From Phycisphaerae bacterium (GTDB taxonomy: Bacteria; Planctomycetota; Phycisphaerae; UBA1845; UTPLA1): a DNA stretch of 64,000 bases. The DNA lies in assembly GCA_023150615.1 (NCBI GenBank), contig JAKLKO010000011.1, positions 62,001 to 126,000 of the forward strand. Reading direction: 5' to 3'. The notes under the pieces are model-generated. The model did not search any database. It worked only from the letters and a program-made list of their open reading frames with translations, and had not been told where the DNA came from. Position 1 is the stretch's first letter, and each line of letters starts with the position of its first letter. Shown here piece by piece: positions 35,934-45,095 of this stretch. The position numbers and the translations under genes are program-made.

Positions 35934-35962
35934 TTGCCGACGTGTGGCGGCAGGAGTATATT
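35934..35962 (+). promoter_or_regulatory. Promoter of tRNA-Ala
   Basis: TTGCCG (35934-35939) and TATATT (35957-35962) with the ideal 17-base spacer. The predicted start near 35969 gives a 45-base leader before the tRNA at 36014. Confidence 0.55.
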
Positions 35963-36013
35963 CTCATGTTGCATGGATCGGCGGCGGTCGCGCGGCCGAT
36001 ATGTGAGACATAC

Positions 36014-36086
36014 GGGGACGTAGCTCAGTTGGGAGAGCGGTGCGTTCGCAATGCACAGGTCAGGGGTTCGAACCCCCTCGTCTCCA
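36014..36086 (+). tRNA. tRNA-Ala (anticodon CGC)
   Basis: A complete 73-base cloverleaf. The acceptor stem is GGGGACG/CGTCTCC, with a G3-U70 wobble (36016 and 36083), the classical alanine identity element, and discriminator A. The D arm has GCTC/GAGC. The anticodon stem GTGCG/TGCAC carries loop TTCGCAA, anticodon CGC reading GCG. The T arm is AGGGG-TTCGAAC-CCCCT. The 3' CCA is not encoded. Its 3' end is adjacent to the TraB-like gene. Confidence 0.95.
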
Positions 36087-36102
36087 TTGCCGACCTGAGG
36101 GG

Positions 36103-37206
36103 CTGACGGCCTCATCTCCAACGACCACCGGATCGCGTTCAAACGTCGGCCGCGGCGCGCGGCGGGTCGCGGCGCTGCTCGTCGCGCTGTTCGCCGTTTC
36201 CACGGCTGGGGATGCGATTCTGCTGCGCGACGGAACGCTGATCGAAGGCAAGATCCTCCGCGAGCGCCGCAGCGAGGTGTCGTTCGAGCCGCGTGGCGGC
36301 AAGCGGTACACGCTGCCACGAAAGGGCGTCGTTCTCGGTTGCCGGCCGGAGGAGTTGGAGTTCGTCCGGTACGGCGGTCGGACGCGGCTTCGGACGGGCG
36401 GATTGCAGACGAGCGTCGCGGTCTTTGTGCATCGCGACCGGGACAAGGTTGTGAGCCTCGTCTCGGCGATCCACGTTGCCGACGCGGCGTATTACCGCGC
36501 GCTGTCGCGTGTACTCGCCGCGCACGACCGCGTGCTGTACGAGCTGGTGACGGGGGCGAAGGATGACGAGTTCGCTGACTCGCTGCGGACGCTGTACGGA
36601 ATGCTGGCCGAGCTGTTGCAGCTCGACAGCCAGCGGCGCGTGGTGGAATACGACGATCCGCCGGCGAACTGGGTGCACGCGGACCTGTCGTGGGAGCAGA
36701 TCGTCAAACAGTTAAAGGCGCGGAAGCTGCCGCCGCCGAGTGGTCCGCCGCGCGAGGTGGTCGAGGAGGCGCGGGCGTTCATCGAGCGCTATCGGGCCGC
36801 GGTACCCGCGTCGGGGGCGCGGGCATTCAACGCGCGGCTGCTGAAGATGGTCTTCGGGCGGGTGCTGGGCGCCGGGCCGGAGAAGCTGGAGCGGGTGGTG
36901 CTGTCCGGTCGCGGCGCGCGGCGGTTCCGCGACTCGATGACGGTGACGCAGGCCCTGCGGAACCGCCAGGCGATGAAGGTGCTGCGGCGCGAGCTGGCGG
37001 GGGAGCATCGGACGTTCGTGCTCTTTTTCGGCGCGGCGCACCAGCCGTACTTTGCGCGCGAACTGAAGCGGATGGGGTTCGAGTACGTGGGGATCGACTG
37101 GCTCACGGCGTGGAACACGGACGAGGACCGCCCGGGGACGGAGTCCGACGACCCTCCGAAACGTGAGGCGGGCGAGGGGCGATCCGGTCGCGCGGCATCT
37201 CGCTAG
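36103..37206 (+). CDS. TraB/GumN-like exported protein with unclear start
   Basis: About 367 residues. A signal peptide-like segment (RRVAALLVALFAVSTAGDA) is followed by a DGTLIEGKILRERRSEV strand repeat. A TraB/GumN (Tiki-type) domain comes next, with VSAIHVADAAYYRALSRVLAAHDRVLYE and later FFGAAHQPYFARELKRMGF. TraB-family proteins are proposed metal-dependent proteases or signalling regulators. Upstream of the signal peptide the frame contains no ATG, GTG or TTG except a GTG at 36040 inside tRNA-Ala. I set the start at an in-frame CTG (36103), which is a guess. The stop shares CTAG with the convergent CHAT gene. Confidence 0.6.
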   Translation: MTASSPTTTGSRSNVGRGARRVAALLVALFAVSTAGDAILLRDGTLIEGKILRERRSEVSFEPRGGKRYTLPRKGVVLGCRPEELEFVRYGGRTRLRTGGLQTSVAVFVHRDRDKVVSLVSAIHVADAAYYRALSRVLAAHDRVLYELVTGAKDDEFADSLRTLYGMLAELLQLDSQRRVVEYDDPPANWVHADLSWEQIVKQLKARKLPPPSGPPREVVEEARAFIERYRAAVPASGARAFNARLLKMVFGRVLGAGPEKLERVVLSGRGARRFRDSMTVTQALRNRQAMKVLRRELAGEHRTFVLFFGAAHQPYFARELKRMGFEYVGIDWLTAWNTDEDRPGTESDDPPKREAGEGRSGRAASR

Positions 37207-40200
37207 TCCGGGCTGCCGACCATCACGAACGCGGCCCAGTAGTAGGGGTGCCGGTAGGGTCGGGTCGCAAGTCCTCCGGCATGCGGCGCGGTCGTCGCGA
37301 CGCGTCGGAGACCCCGCGACGCGGTCTGATCCTTCGGCGCTCCGATGTCGGCGAGGCGTGCCCGAATCACCTCGATCGTCATGTCTCGCAGCGCCCGCTT
37401 GGCAGCGCGGAGCGCTTCGGCCTTGGGCAGGCCGCGGCGCACCCGATTCACATAGAACTCATGCATCAGCAGCGCCGTGGCCGTGTCATCGACCTTCCAG
37501 AGCGACGCGACGACGGTCGGCGCGCCGGAGAATACGAAGGCCCATGGCAGCGCGAGCACGCTGTCGCCGCTGCGAACACCGCGCTGTGTTTCGCACGCCG
37601 AGAGCACGACGAGGTCGCAGTCGGCGAGCTTCCCACGCCAGCGCCGCACGAGATGTTCAAACGTGAGAAACCCGAAGTCATCCGGCGTCGGCTCGGGCGG
37701 CGGCGTGAGCGCCAGGCTTGCGTCATACGGTCGGTCGCGAGACCCGGTCAGTCCGTGCGTGGCGAGATGCACGATCGCCCGCCCGGCGACTTCGGATTCG
37801 AGCCGAGTGACGCTCGCGTCTTCACCGAGGAGCAGCGCGACGCGCGCGCCGTCCGCATTTGGCGATCCGCCGAGCAGGCGCGCGACGTGGCGGGCTTCCC
37901 ACTCGGTCCCGGGCAGCGGCGTCAGTGCATCGCCGTACAGCCGAACCTGGTCCATTGCGCTGATCTCGGCTTCGACCGAGTCCGGTCCGCGGCGGCGGAG
38001 TTCGGCCAGTTGCGTTGTCGCGCCGCGTTGGGCGGGACTCGAAAAGGCAGGGTTGCCCAGCACGAGCGCTGATTCGGCGGCGACGCGCGGCGATCGTTTC
38101 GTGCGCGCCCGGCAATGGCGATAGAGCGTTCCGGAGTCGGAATAGACCAGGGCCGGGCCGGCATCGAGCCACTGGCCAGGCTCGTCGATCCAGTTCAGCG
38201 CTTCGAACGGCAGCGCGTGCAATGGACCATCGGGGATGACGATGACGCGCTTCGAACAGCGAAGCCGGGCCCTCCAGTCGCGCGGAACGATCGCGTTCGA
38301 GATCGCCCGGAGCGCGTCCTCGAGACGCTGTTCCGGTTCGCCGGACTCGATCGGCCGCGACATCGCCGCGCGGGCTTGCTCGACCTGCTGCTCGAACCGC
38401 CGAAGTGCATCGGCGCCGGCGATCAGTTCGCAGGCTGCGACGGCGTCGCCACCGGCGGGCGGAACAAGGACCGCGGACAAGGAACGATTTGTGGCGACGT
38501 AACAGAGCAGCAGTTCGTCCGGAGCGAGCTCACTGCGGATTTCGTCCGGGGCATCGGCGTCGGCCTCGGGCCAGACGCCGCGGAGCAGCGCAATCGTTTC
38601 CGCCTCGGCGTCCGCGAGTCGCCGGCGGGCTTGCTCGACGACGTTGCGTAGCTCCTCGATGCGTTGCCGCCGCTCGTCATCGGCTAGTGCGGGGTCCTTG
38701 GGCAGTGCTCCAAGCGTGACTTCGGCACGGGTCTGGTGGATCCGAAGCCGCCGTTCCCTTTCCAGCGCATTGGCAAGCGGCGACTCCGTATCACGCGCTC
38801 CGGATTCGGCTGCGACCTCCAGGATGTCGCGGCTGCTCCGCGCCAGCAGGTCGAGCAGCGCGCGGCAGCGGCTCCGTTCGAGCGTTGCAAAGGCGTCCTG
38901 CGGTTTTCCGAGTCGAATCTGAGTGGCCGCCAGCTTCGCGCCGATGCTCCGCAGGCCGAGTCGTTCGGAGTATCCGGCGCGTTCGCGCTCGGCGCCAAGA
39001 ATCGCGGCGCGCTGCGCTTCGATGATCCGGAGTGCGTCGAGGTCCAGGGATTCGGCGTCGTCGTCGCGATGCTCGCGCTCGGCGACGGTGGCCCGTTCGC
39101 TGAGCGTGGCGGCCACGAGCACGTGTCCCGGGCCGAGCCGGTCGCGACGGATCCGCAGCGCTTCGTCGAGGCAGGCACGGGCCTCGTCCGGTCGTGACGC
39201 GTCGAGCAGCGCGAGCCCGAGGTTGTGCGTGATGAGCGCCGTCTGGATCGGATCGGTCTTGAGTTCGCGGAAGATGTCCCGCGCTTCCGTGAACAATGCC
39301 ACGGCGCGAGCCGTTTCGTCGCGTCGCCGCGCCACCAGTGCGAGGTTGTTCAGCGTCGAGGCGACTTCCGGATGCCGGTCGCCGAGCTTGGCGCGACGGA
39401 TCTTCAGCGAATGCTCAAACAACTCGGCCGCTTGGGCGAGCTTTCCGCGGTCCTGAAGGACCATGCCGAGCATGTTCAGGCTCTGAGCCGTGTCGATGTG
39501 TTCGGGCCCGAGGAGTTCGGTGCGCATTGCGAGCGCTTCGCGGTGCGTGGCTTCCGCCCCGGCGAGGTCGCCCTTCGTGCGGAGGAACCCGGCGAGATTG
39601 GCCAGCGACAGCGCGAGTTCCGCGTCATGACCCGGCCGGCTTCGCAGAAGCGAGGCGGCCTCACGCGCCATCCGCTCGGCCGACTGCATGTCGCCGCGGG
39701 TCGCGCGAAGCAGCGCGTAGTTGTTCAGGATGGTCGCTTCGTCGACGACGCGATCCCGTACGGAAGAGTCGTCGGTTCGCCGGCGAGTGAGTTCCAGTGC
39801 CTGGCGGTAGTTGCGTTCGGCGCCCTCCAGGTCGCCGAGGTCGTCGAGGATCGACGCGATGTTCTGGCAGTGCGTTGCCTCGATCGCGGGTTCGTCGGCG
39901 AATTCCGGGTTCGAGCGGGTCATCTCCCGCGCGCGTTCCGCAAGGGCGAGTGCGCGGACCGAGTCGCCGCGCGACCGGTAGATGTCGGAGAGGTAATTCA
40001 CGGCGATGAACCCGAACGTCTCACGCGCATCGGGCGTAGCCCGTTCGGTAAGGGCCAGTGTTTCGTTTGCGTAGCGCTCGGCGGAGGCAGGCTCGCCCGC
40101 AGCATCCGCCAGCCGGGAGAGGAGCGCGGTCACCATGATGGTGTGCCAGTGATGCGGGCCGCGCGCGTCGCGATAAATGTCGCGCGCTTCGCGCAGAATG

Positions 40201-40745
40201 GGCTCGGCCTTCGCGAAATCGTAGCGGTCGGCGATGAAGCTGCCCTGCATCACCAGGCCGTCTGCGACCCAGTCGTGCCGCGGTCCGAGGTGACGGCGGC
40301 GTATTTCGACGACGTCGTCGACCCTGGGTTCGAGTTGGCCGATACGTTCCGTTCCCACGGCCGCTTCGAGCTCATGTTCGTAGCGGTCCGCCTTCGCCAA
40401 CTCCTTCTGGACGGTCTCGGGCGCTGCGGCGATGAAACGGATCGAGTTCAGTTCGCGCTGGGCGTCGCGCGTGTCTTCCGCATCGGGGCCGAGGTTTCGG
40501 CGATGGACGTCGAGCACCTGTTCGGCGAGCGGCACCGCCTTCGCATACTCGCCCTTGCGCGAAAGCTGGTCGATCTTCTCCTCGAGCCGGTCGACCTTTC
40601 GCCGGGCAAAATAGCCGAGCTTGCGGACGGCCGGCCGAGTCGTCGGTTGTGATGGGGCGGTTGAGTGACGATCGGCCGGTTCGGCCGAGACGGAGGACGC
40701 CGCACTCGCGCCGAGGACCAGAACGGCGCAGAGCGTCGTCGCCAT
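37203..40745 (-). CDS. Exported TPR-CHAT protein
   Basis: About 1180 residues from the ATG at 40745; a GTG at 40775 is an alternative. A signal peptide ends near SSVSAEPADR, followed by a PTTRPAV linker. About eight or more tetratricopeptide units (A-x-L-x-R-x-R with ALNNLALV-type helices) fill residues 60-640. A linker helix region comes next, then a C-terminal CHAT (caspase HetF-associated) domain. The CHAT dyad is visible: His in IVHLATHGL (about H997) and Cys in VLSACETQRG (about C1051). Other TPR-CHAT proteins act as caspase-like proteases, some in Craspase-type immunity. This copy is predicted to be exported, which suggests an envelope role. The AAA gene lies upstream. Confidence 0.88.
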   Translation of the reverse strand: MATTLCAVLVLGASAASSVSAEPADRHSTAPSQPTTRPAVRKLGYFARRKVDRLEEKIDQLSRKGEYAKAVPLAEQVLDVHRRNLGPDAEDTRDAQRELNSIRFIAAAPETVQKELAKADRYEHELEAAVGTERIGQLEPRVDDVVEIRRRHLGPRHDWVADGLVMQGSFIADRYDFAKAEPILREARDIYRDARGPHHWHTIMVTALLSRLADAAGEPASAERYANETLALTERATPDARETFGFIAVNYLSDIYRSRGDSVRALALAERAREMTRSNPEFADEPAIEATHCQNIASILDDLGDLEGAERNYRQALELTRRRTDDSSVRDRVVDEATILNNYALLRATRGDMQSAERMAREAASLLRSRPGHDAELALSLANLAGFLRTKGDLAGAEATHREALAMRTELLGPEHIDTAQSLNMLGMVLQDRGKLAQAAELFEHSLKIRRAKLGDRHPEVASTLNNLALVARRRDETARAVALFTEARDIFRELKTDPIQTALITHNLGLALLDASRPDEARACLDEALRIRRDRLGPGHVLVAATLSERATVAEREHRDDDAESLDLDALRIIEAQRAAILGAERERAGYSERLGLRSIGAKLAATQIRLGKPQDAFATLERSRCRALLDLLARSSRDILEVAAESGARDTESPLANALERERRLRIHQTRAEVTLGALPKDPALADDERRQRIEELRNVVEQARRRLADAEAETIALLRGVWPEADADAPDEIRSELAPDELLLCYVATNRSLSAVLVPPAGGDAVAACELIAGADALRRFEQQVEQARAAMSRPIESGEPEQRLEDALRAISNAIVPRDWRARLRCSKRVIVIPDGPLHALPFEALNWIDEPGQWLDAGPALVYSDSGTLYRHCRARTKRSPRVAAESALVLGNPAFSSPAQRGATTQLAELRRRGPDSVEAEISAMDQVRLYGDALTPLPGTEWEARHVARLLGGSPNADGARVALLLGEDASVTRLESEVAGRAIVHLATHGLTGSRDRPYDASLALTPPPEPTPDDFGFLTFEHLVRRWRGKLADCDLVVLSACETQRGVRSGDSVLALPWAFVFSGAPTVVASLWKVDDTATALLMHEFYVNRVRRGLPKAEALRAAKRALRDMTIEVIRARLADIGAPKDQTASRGLRRVATTAPHAGGLATRPYRHPYYWAAFVMVGSPD

Positions 40746-40770
40746 CTGTCGGGGGTGCGCACGGCCCGTT

Positions 40771-40806
40771 CGCACGGCACGATATCGTACCCGAACGGCA
40801 CGATCT
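40771..40806. repeat. Tandem 15-bp direct repeat, operator-like
   Basis: Two copies of CG-x-ACGGCACGAT-x-T start at 40771 and 40792. They are 21 bases apart (two helical turns) and differ at 2 of 15 positions. They lie in the short gap between the AAA gene stop (40822) and the CHAT gene start (40745). They could bind a regulator of the CHAT gene. Confidence 0.35.
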
Positions 40807-40821
40807 TCTGTCTTGAGGATA

Positions 40822-42165
40822 TCACATGACCGTGAAATACATCGACGCCGCGAAGTCGAAGTGTTCGGGCGTCAGCTCCAGCGGCTTGCCCGCGTAGCGG
40901 CACAAGTTGCGGATCTGCAACAGGATGTCGCGCGGCTGGCAGCACCGGAACGGCCGGCCGGTCTTGCGGTAGTGCGTCTCGATGAGGTGGTCGATCGCGG
41001 GCTTGTTGAGCTCGAAGCCCATCCCGGGCGCGACGATCTCGAATAGCTTGCGGAACTCGTCCTCGCTGGGGTCGGGGACGTTGATTTTGTAGGGAATCCG
41101 CCGCAGGAACGCGTCATCGACGAGGTCCTTCGGCTCGAGGTTGGTCGAGAAGATGATGAGCTGATCGAACGGGATGCGGACCTTCTTGCCGTTGGGCAGC
41201 GTCAGGTAGTCGTAGCGCTTTTCGAGCGGGACGATCCAGCGGTTGAGCAGTTCGATCGGCCGCATGCGCTGTCGCCCGAAGTCGTCGATGACGAAGGTGC
41301 CGGCGTTGCTCTTCATCTGGAGCGGCGCTTCGCAGATCTTCGTCGTCGCGTTGTACTGCACCTCCAGCGCATCCATCGTCAATTCGCCCCCGACGATGAT
41401 GGTCGGCCGCCGGATGCGGATCCAGCGTTCGTCGGCTTGGGCGGTGCGGAAAATGCTGGAGGCCGGCGCTTCGACCGGTTCGTGGGCTTCCATGTCGAAG
41501 AGCTTGATGATGACGCCGTCGACGACGACGGCTTTGGGGATGTAGACGGTGTCGCCGAAGCAGCGGGTGATGCGCTCGGCGATGCTGGACTTGCCGTTTC
41601 CGGGGAAGCCGTAGAGGAACATGCCTCGGCCGGAGTTGATGGCGGGTCCGAGCGTCTGGAACATGCGATCGTTGATGAGCAGGTCGCTGAAGGCCTCGCG
41701 GAGCTGGTGCGCCTGCGGTTGCAGTTTGCTGATGGTCTGTGCCGTCACTGCGGCGATGTACTGCTCGACCGGGACGGGCGCGGCGCCGACGTACATGTTC
41801 TGTTCCATGTAGCGGCGGGCCTTCTCGCGGCCCGCGTCGGTGAGCGTATAGGTGAAGTCGCCGGCGCTGCCCGCGCCGACGTAGCCGATGATCTGCTGGC
41901 TCTTGAGCTGCGCGAGCAGCTCGATGACCGGCGCGTTCGGCAGGCACAGCTCCTTGGCGATCGCGCCGCCCGTGGCCGAGCCGCACGAGAGCAGGAACTT
42001 GAGGATAAGCGATTCGACGAGGACCTCGTTCAGCCCGGCATCGCGGAAGTTCCGCGGCGGCTTGGGGATGAACGGCGGGATGGGCGTCGCGGCGGCGTCG
42101 GGCGATTTCCCCGGCGTCGCGGGCGATGATGGTGCGGCGCTCGGCGCGGTCAGCGTCTGGGTCAC
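40822..42165 (-). CDS. AAA-family ATPase with winged-helix-like N-terminus
   Basis: About 447 residues from GTG 42165, which has GGAG 8 bases upstream. The ATG at 42270 would overlap the aroC start and is less likely. A Pro/Ala-rich segment is followed by a winged-helix-like region (VLVESLILKFLLSCGSATGGAIAKELCLP), then a nucleotide-binding core with Walker A GFPGNGKSS, Walker B-like GTFVIDDFG, and sensor LIIFSTNLEPKDL. The C-terminal lid includes FRCCQPRDIL. Its partner or target is unknown. In planctomycete genomes similar ATPases occur near secretion and pilus genes, but nothing here shows that. It lies upstream of the CHAT gene on the same strand, 76 bases away. Confidence 0.8.
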   Translation of the reverse strand: MTQTLTAPSAAPSSPATPGKSPDAAATPIPPFIPKPPRNFRDAGLNEVLVESLILKFLLSCGSATGGAIAKELCLPNAPVIELLAQLKSQQIIGYVGAGSAGDFTYTLTDAGREKARRYMEQNMYVGAAPVPVEQYIAAVTAQTISKLQPQAHQLREAFSDLLINDRMFQTLGPAINSGRGMFLYGFPGNGKSSIAERITRCFGDTVYIPKAVVVDGVIIKLFDMEAHEPVEAPASSIFRTAQADERWIRIRRPTIIVGGELTMDALEVQYNATTKICEAPLQMKSNAGTFVIDDFGRQRMRPIELLNRWIVPLEKRYDYLTLPNGKKVRIPFDQLIIFSTNLEPKDLVDDAFLRRIPYKINVPDPSEDEFRKLFEIVAPGMGFELNKPAIDHLIETHYRKTGRPFRCCQPRDILLQIRNLCRYAGKPLELTPEHFDFAASMYFTVM

Positions 42166-42252
42166 GGTGAAACTCCGCTCAGGCTCGATGTCGCGGTCCG
42201 GGTGATGCGCGGCCGACCCGTCGGCGAACCGCGCGCAGTCGCGACTCGCCGC

Positions 42253-42258
42253 TATAAT
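42253..42258 (+). promoter_or_regulatory. -10 element for aroC, leaderless transcript likely
   Basis: TATAAT at 42253-42258, with the aroC ATG at 42269. Transcription would start around 42265-42269, leaving almost no 5' leader, and no Shine-Dalgarno precedes the ATG (AATCGGCCGCTTC). The -35 box is weak. Confidence 0.55.
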
Positions 42259-42268
42259 CGGCCGCTTC

Positions 42269-43471
42269 ATGGCGACGCTTGATTATCGAACCGCGGGAGA
42301 ATCGCACGGGCCGTGTGTGCTCGTGCTGATTGAGGGATTACCGGCCGGTCTGCGGGTCGATCTGCAACGGATCAACGCGGAGCTGCGCCGTCGGCAGGGC
42401 GGCTACGGTCGCGGGGCGCGGCAGCGGATCGAGCGCGACGAGGCGCAGGTGCTGTCGGGCGTGCGGCGCGGGATGACGATCGGCTCGCCGGTCGTGCTTC
42501 AGATCGTCAACCGCGATTCGCGCCTGGACCAGGCTCCCGCGCTACACCGGCCGCGGCCGGGCCACGCCGACTACGCCGGTGCGATGAAGTGGCTGACGAC
42601 GGATTGCCGCGAGACGCTCGAGCGCGCCAGTGCGCGGGAGACGGCGGCGCGCGTCGCGGCGGGCGCACTGGCGTCGTGCCTGCTGGCGGAATTCGACATC
42701 GATGTGGTCGGGTTCTCGCGGCAGATCGGGGCGATCGCGGCGCGGGTTCCGGACGGGGCGACGGCGGCGATGCTGCGGCGGGCGCGGGATGCAAACGACG
42801 TGTATTGTCCCGACCGCGCGTGCGTTGCGACGATGCGCGCGGCGATCCGCCATGCGAAGATCGATCGCGATACGGTGGGCGGCGTGGTCGAGGCGCGCGT
42901 GTTCGGCGTTCCGGTCGGACTGGGGTCGTGCGCCCGGTGGCAGGACAAGCTGGATGGGCGGCTGATGGGGGCGGTGGGGTCGGTCCAGGCGATCAAGGGC
43001 GTGGAGATCGGACTGGGCTTTGGCAGCGCGGCACGGGCAGGCAGCGCGGTGCACGACGAGATCGACTTCGTGGCGTCGCAGCGCGGGCGGGCGAACCTGG
43101 GTTTCGTGCGGCGGACGAACAACGCTGGCGGCCTGGAGGGCGGCATGACGAACGGCATGCCGATCGTCGTGCGGGCGGCGATGAAGCCGATCAGCACGCT
43201 GCTGCGCGGACTGGACAGCGTGAATTTGCGGACGCTGCAGCCGGAGCGAAGCGACTACGAGCGGAGCGATGTATGCGCGGTGCCGGCGGCGAGCGTCGTC
43301 GTGCAGAACGTGGTGGCGTTCGAAATCGCCCGCGTCCTCGTTGACAAGTACGGCGGCGACACGCTCCGTGAGGTCCGCGCCGCGCACGAGTTTCATCTGC
43401 GGGCGGCGCGGGCCCTGCCAATGGCGTCGGCGATCCGGCGTCGCGGAACGCTGCGCCGAGCACGGCGATGA
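42269..43471 (+). CDS. aroC: Chorismate synthase
   Basis: 400 residues. It catalyses the last shikimate step, EPSP to chorismate, using reduced FMN. All signatures are present: the start YRTAGESHGPCVLVLIEG with the catalytic His in GESHG, then RRQGGYGRGARQRIERDEAQVLSG, GHADYAGAMKW, ASARETAARVAAGA, TNNAGGLEGGMTNGMPI, and DVCAVPAASVVVQN with the second Asp. Length is typical for the bifunctional-type N-terminus with an extended loop. It is divergent from the AAA gene; a membrane protein gene follows at 33 bases. Confidence 0.97.
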   Translation: MATLDYRTAGESHGPCVLVLIEGLPAGLRVDLQRINAELRRRQGGYGRGARQRIERDEAQVLSGVRRGMTIGSPVVLQIVNRDSRLDQAPALHRPRPGHADYAGAMKWLTTDCRETLERASARETAARVAAGALASCLLAEFDIDVVGFSRQIGAIAARVPDGATAAMLRRARDANDVYCPDRACVATMRAAIRHAKIDRDTVGGVVEARVFGVPVGLGSCARWQDKLDGRLMGAVGSVQAIKGVEIGLGFGSAARAGSAVHDEIDFVASQRGRANLGFVRRTNNAGGLEGGMTNGMPIVVRAAMKPISTLLRGLDSVNLRTLQPERSDYERSDVCAVPAASVVVQNVVAFEIARVLVDKYGGDTLREVRAAHEFHLRAARALPMASAIRRRGTLRRARR

Positions 43472-43504
43472 GGCGGCGCTGCGCCGCCGCGGGCCCAGGT
43501 CTCC

Positions 43505-45067
43505 ATGCGAAAGCACCGGCGGTACCTCTTCCTGTTCTGCTGGCTCGTCGTCGGCGGATCGCTGGCGGCGACGCTCGCGTACGGCTGGCGATTGCGCAGC
43601 GACGGCTATCGCCGGCACGTCGAGGAACGCCTGAGCCGTCTGCTGGAGATGCCGTGCGAGATCGGGACGGTTCGGCCGCTGACGTTTTCGAGCCGGGCGT
43701 TCGACGATGTGTCCGTGTGGCTGCCGAATCGTCGGGCGCAGATCTTCCGCTGCGAGCGCGCGGTCTGGCACGAGTACGACGCCGAACTGCGCGAGCAGTT
43801 CGATCTCGATCTCTATCGCGGGACGCTTTCCGTGGCGTCGGACCGCTGGCGTCGGGCGGACTATGAGCAGGTGCTGCGGTCGGGGCTGGGGCAGGACTTC
43901 GACGCCCTCAAGCTGGGCGAGGTCCGCGTGCACGATTTCGATCTGGAACTGACGCACGGGGCGTTCCGGCTGGCGTGTCAAGGCGCTGACGGGGTGATGA
44001 CGCTGCACCCGGACGGCGACGGCGTCGCGCGGCTGACCGCGCCCTCGCTGAACGGGCACGCGACGATCGAGCCGGTGCAGGTCCACGCGACGTTTTCGCC
44101 GGAGCGGGGCGTGGACGTGCGCGAGGTCGTGCTCATCGTCCCGGAGATTCCGCTGACGGCACTCGGCGCGGCGACGCTCCTGCCGGTGGCGCCGACGCAC
44201 GGACGCTTCGCGGGACGAATCGAGTATCGCAATCAGCGACCTCACGCGATCTTGACGATGGCCGGGCGGGCGATGGACGTGGCGCTGGAAGAAGTGACGT
44301 CCGGCCTGCCGTTCGGACCGGTTCACGGTTCGCTCGACGTCGTGCTGGAGCGTGCGGCGGTTCAGGACCGGCTGCTGACGGAGATCGTGGGCCGGGGCGA
44401 GATTCGCGCTCTGCGGCTGACCGACCTCGCGCCGCTCTTCGGGCGGCGGTTGATCTCCGGTCGCGCCGATCTGCACGTGCGGATCATCGACGCGGCCATG
44501 GGGCACGTGCGGCGGCTGGTGCTCGACGGGTCGCTGTCCGGTGCATCGTTGGCGGAATGGACCGGCCTGCTCGGTCACGGCCACGCCAGCGGCCGTCTGG
44601 AGGTGGCGATCCTGTCGCTGCGGGTCGAGGACGATCGAATCAGTTGGGCGGACATCGAGGTGCGGGCGTTCCCGCCGGCCGGAGCGGCGGCGGGCACGAT
44701 CGACCGCGAGTTCCTGCTCGGCAGCGCGGAGGAGCTGCTGGACTTTTCGTGGCCGGAGTCGATCCCGAAGGCGGTGCTGCCGGAGCGGATCGAGTACGCG
44801 CGGTTCGGCATGCGACTGCTGATCCGCGACAACCGGCTGCGAATCCTCGGCGATCACGGGCCGCGGCAGGACACGATCCTGACGGTGCGGCTGTTCGGGC
44901 AGGAGATCGGCCTGGTCAAGAGCCTGCGTCAAGAGCTCGACCTGACGGGCTACCTCGCGATGCTCCGCGAGCAGATGTTGACGCGCGACGCCGAGGAGTT
45001 GCGGACGTGGTGGCGCGCGCGGGCCGGGGCGATGCGACCGGGTCCGGCGACGAAGTCGGAGCCATGA
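43505..45067 (+). CDS. Membrane-anchored AsmA-like protein of unknown function
   Basis: 520 residues. The N-terminus RKHRRYLFLFCWLVVGGSLAATLAYGWRL is a signal anchor. The rest is a long series of beta strands with an early region like AsmA/YhdP proteins (YRRHVEERLSRLLEMPCEIGTV followed by paired strands DVSVWLPNRRAQIFRCERAVW). AsmA-type proteins span the periplasm and move lipids to the outer membrane, but this similarity is weak. No catalytic motif is seen. It follows aroC and may be co-transcribed. Confidence 0.55.
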   Translation: MRKHRRYLFLFCWLVVGGSLAATLAYGWRLRSDGYRRHVEERLSRLLEMPCEIGTVRPLTFSSRAFDDVSVWLPNRRAQIFRCERAVWHEYDAELREQFDLDLYRGTLSVASDRWRRADYEQVLRSGLGQDFDALKLGEVRVHDFDLELTHGAFRLACQGADGVMTLHPDGDGVARLTAPSLNGHATIEPVQVHATFSPERGVDVREVVLIVPEIPLTALGAATLLPVAPTHGRFAGRIEYRNQRPHAILTMAGRAMDVALEEVTSGLPFGPVHGSLDVVLERAAVQDRLLTEIVGRGEIRALRLTDLAPLFGRRLISGRADLHVRIIDAAMGHVRRLVLDGSLSGASLAEWTGLLGHGHASGRLEVAILSLRVEDDRISWADIEVRAFPPAGAAAGTIDREFLLGSAEELLDFSWPESIPKAVLPERIEYARFGMRLLIRDNRLRILGDHGPRQDTILTVRLFGQEIGLVKSLRQELDLTGYLAMLREQMLTRDAEELRTWWRARAGAMRPGPATKSEP

Positions 45068-45095
45068 GGCGAACCATGCCGCCGGGCGGGGGGCG

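Noticed and set aside
42166-42270. AAA ATPase starting at ATG 42270
   Set aside because: It would overlap the aroC start and its promoter; a GTG at 42165 has a good ribosome site.
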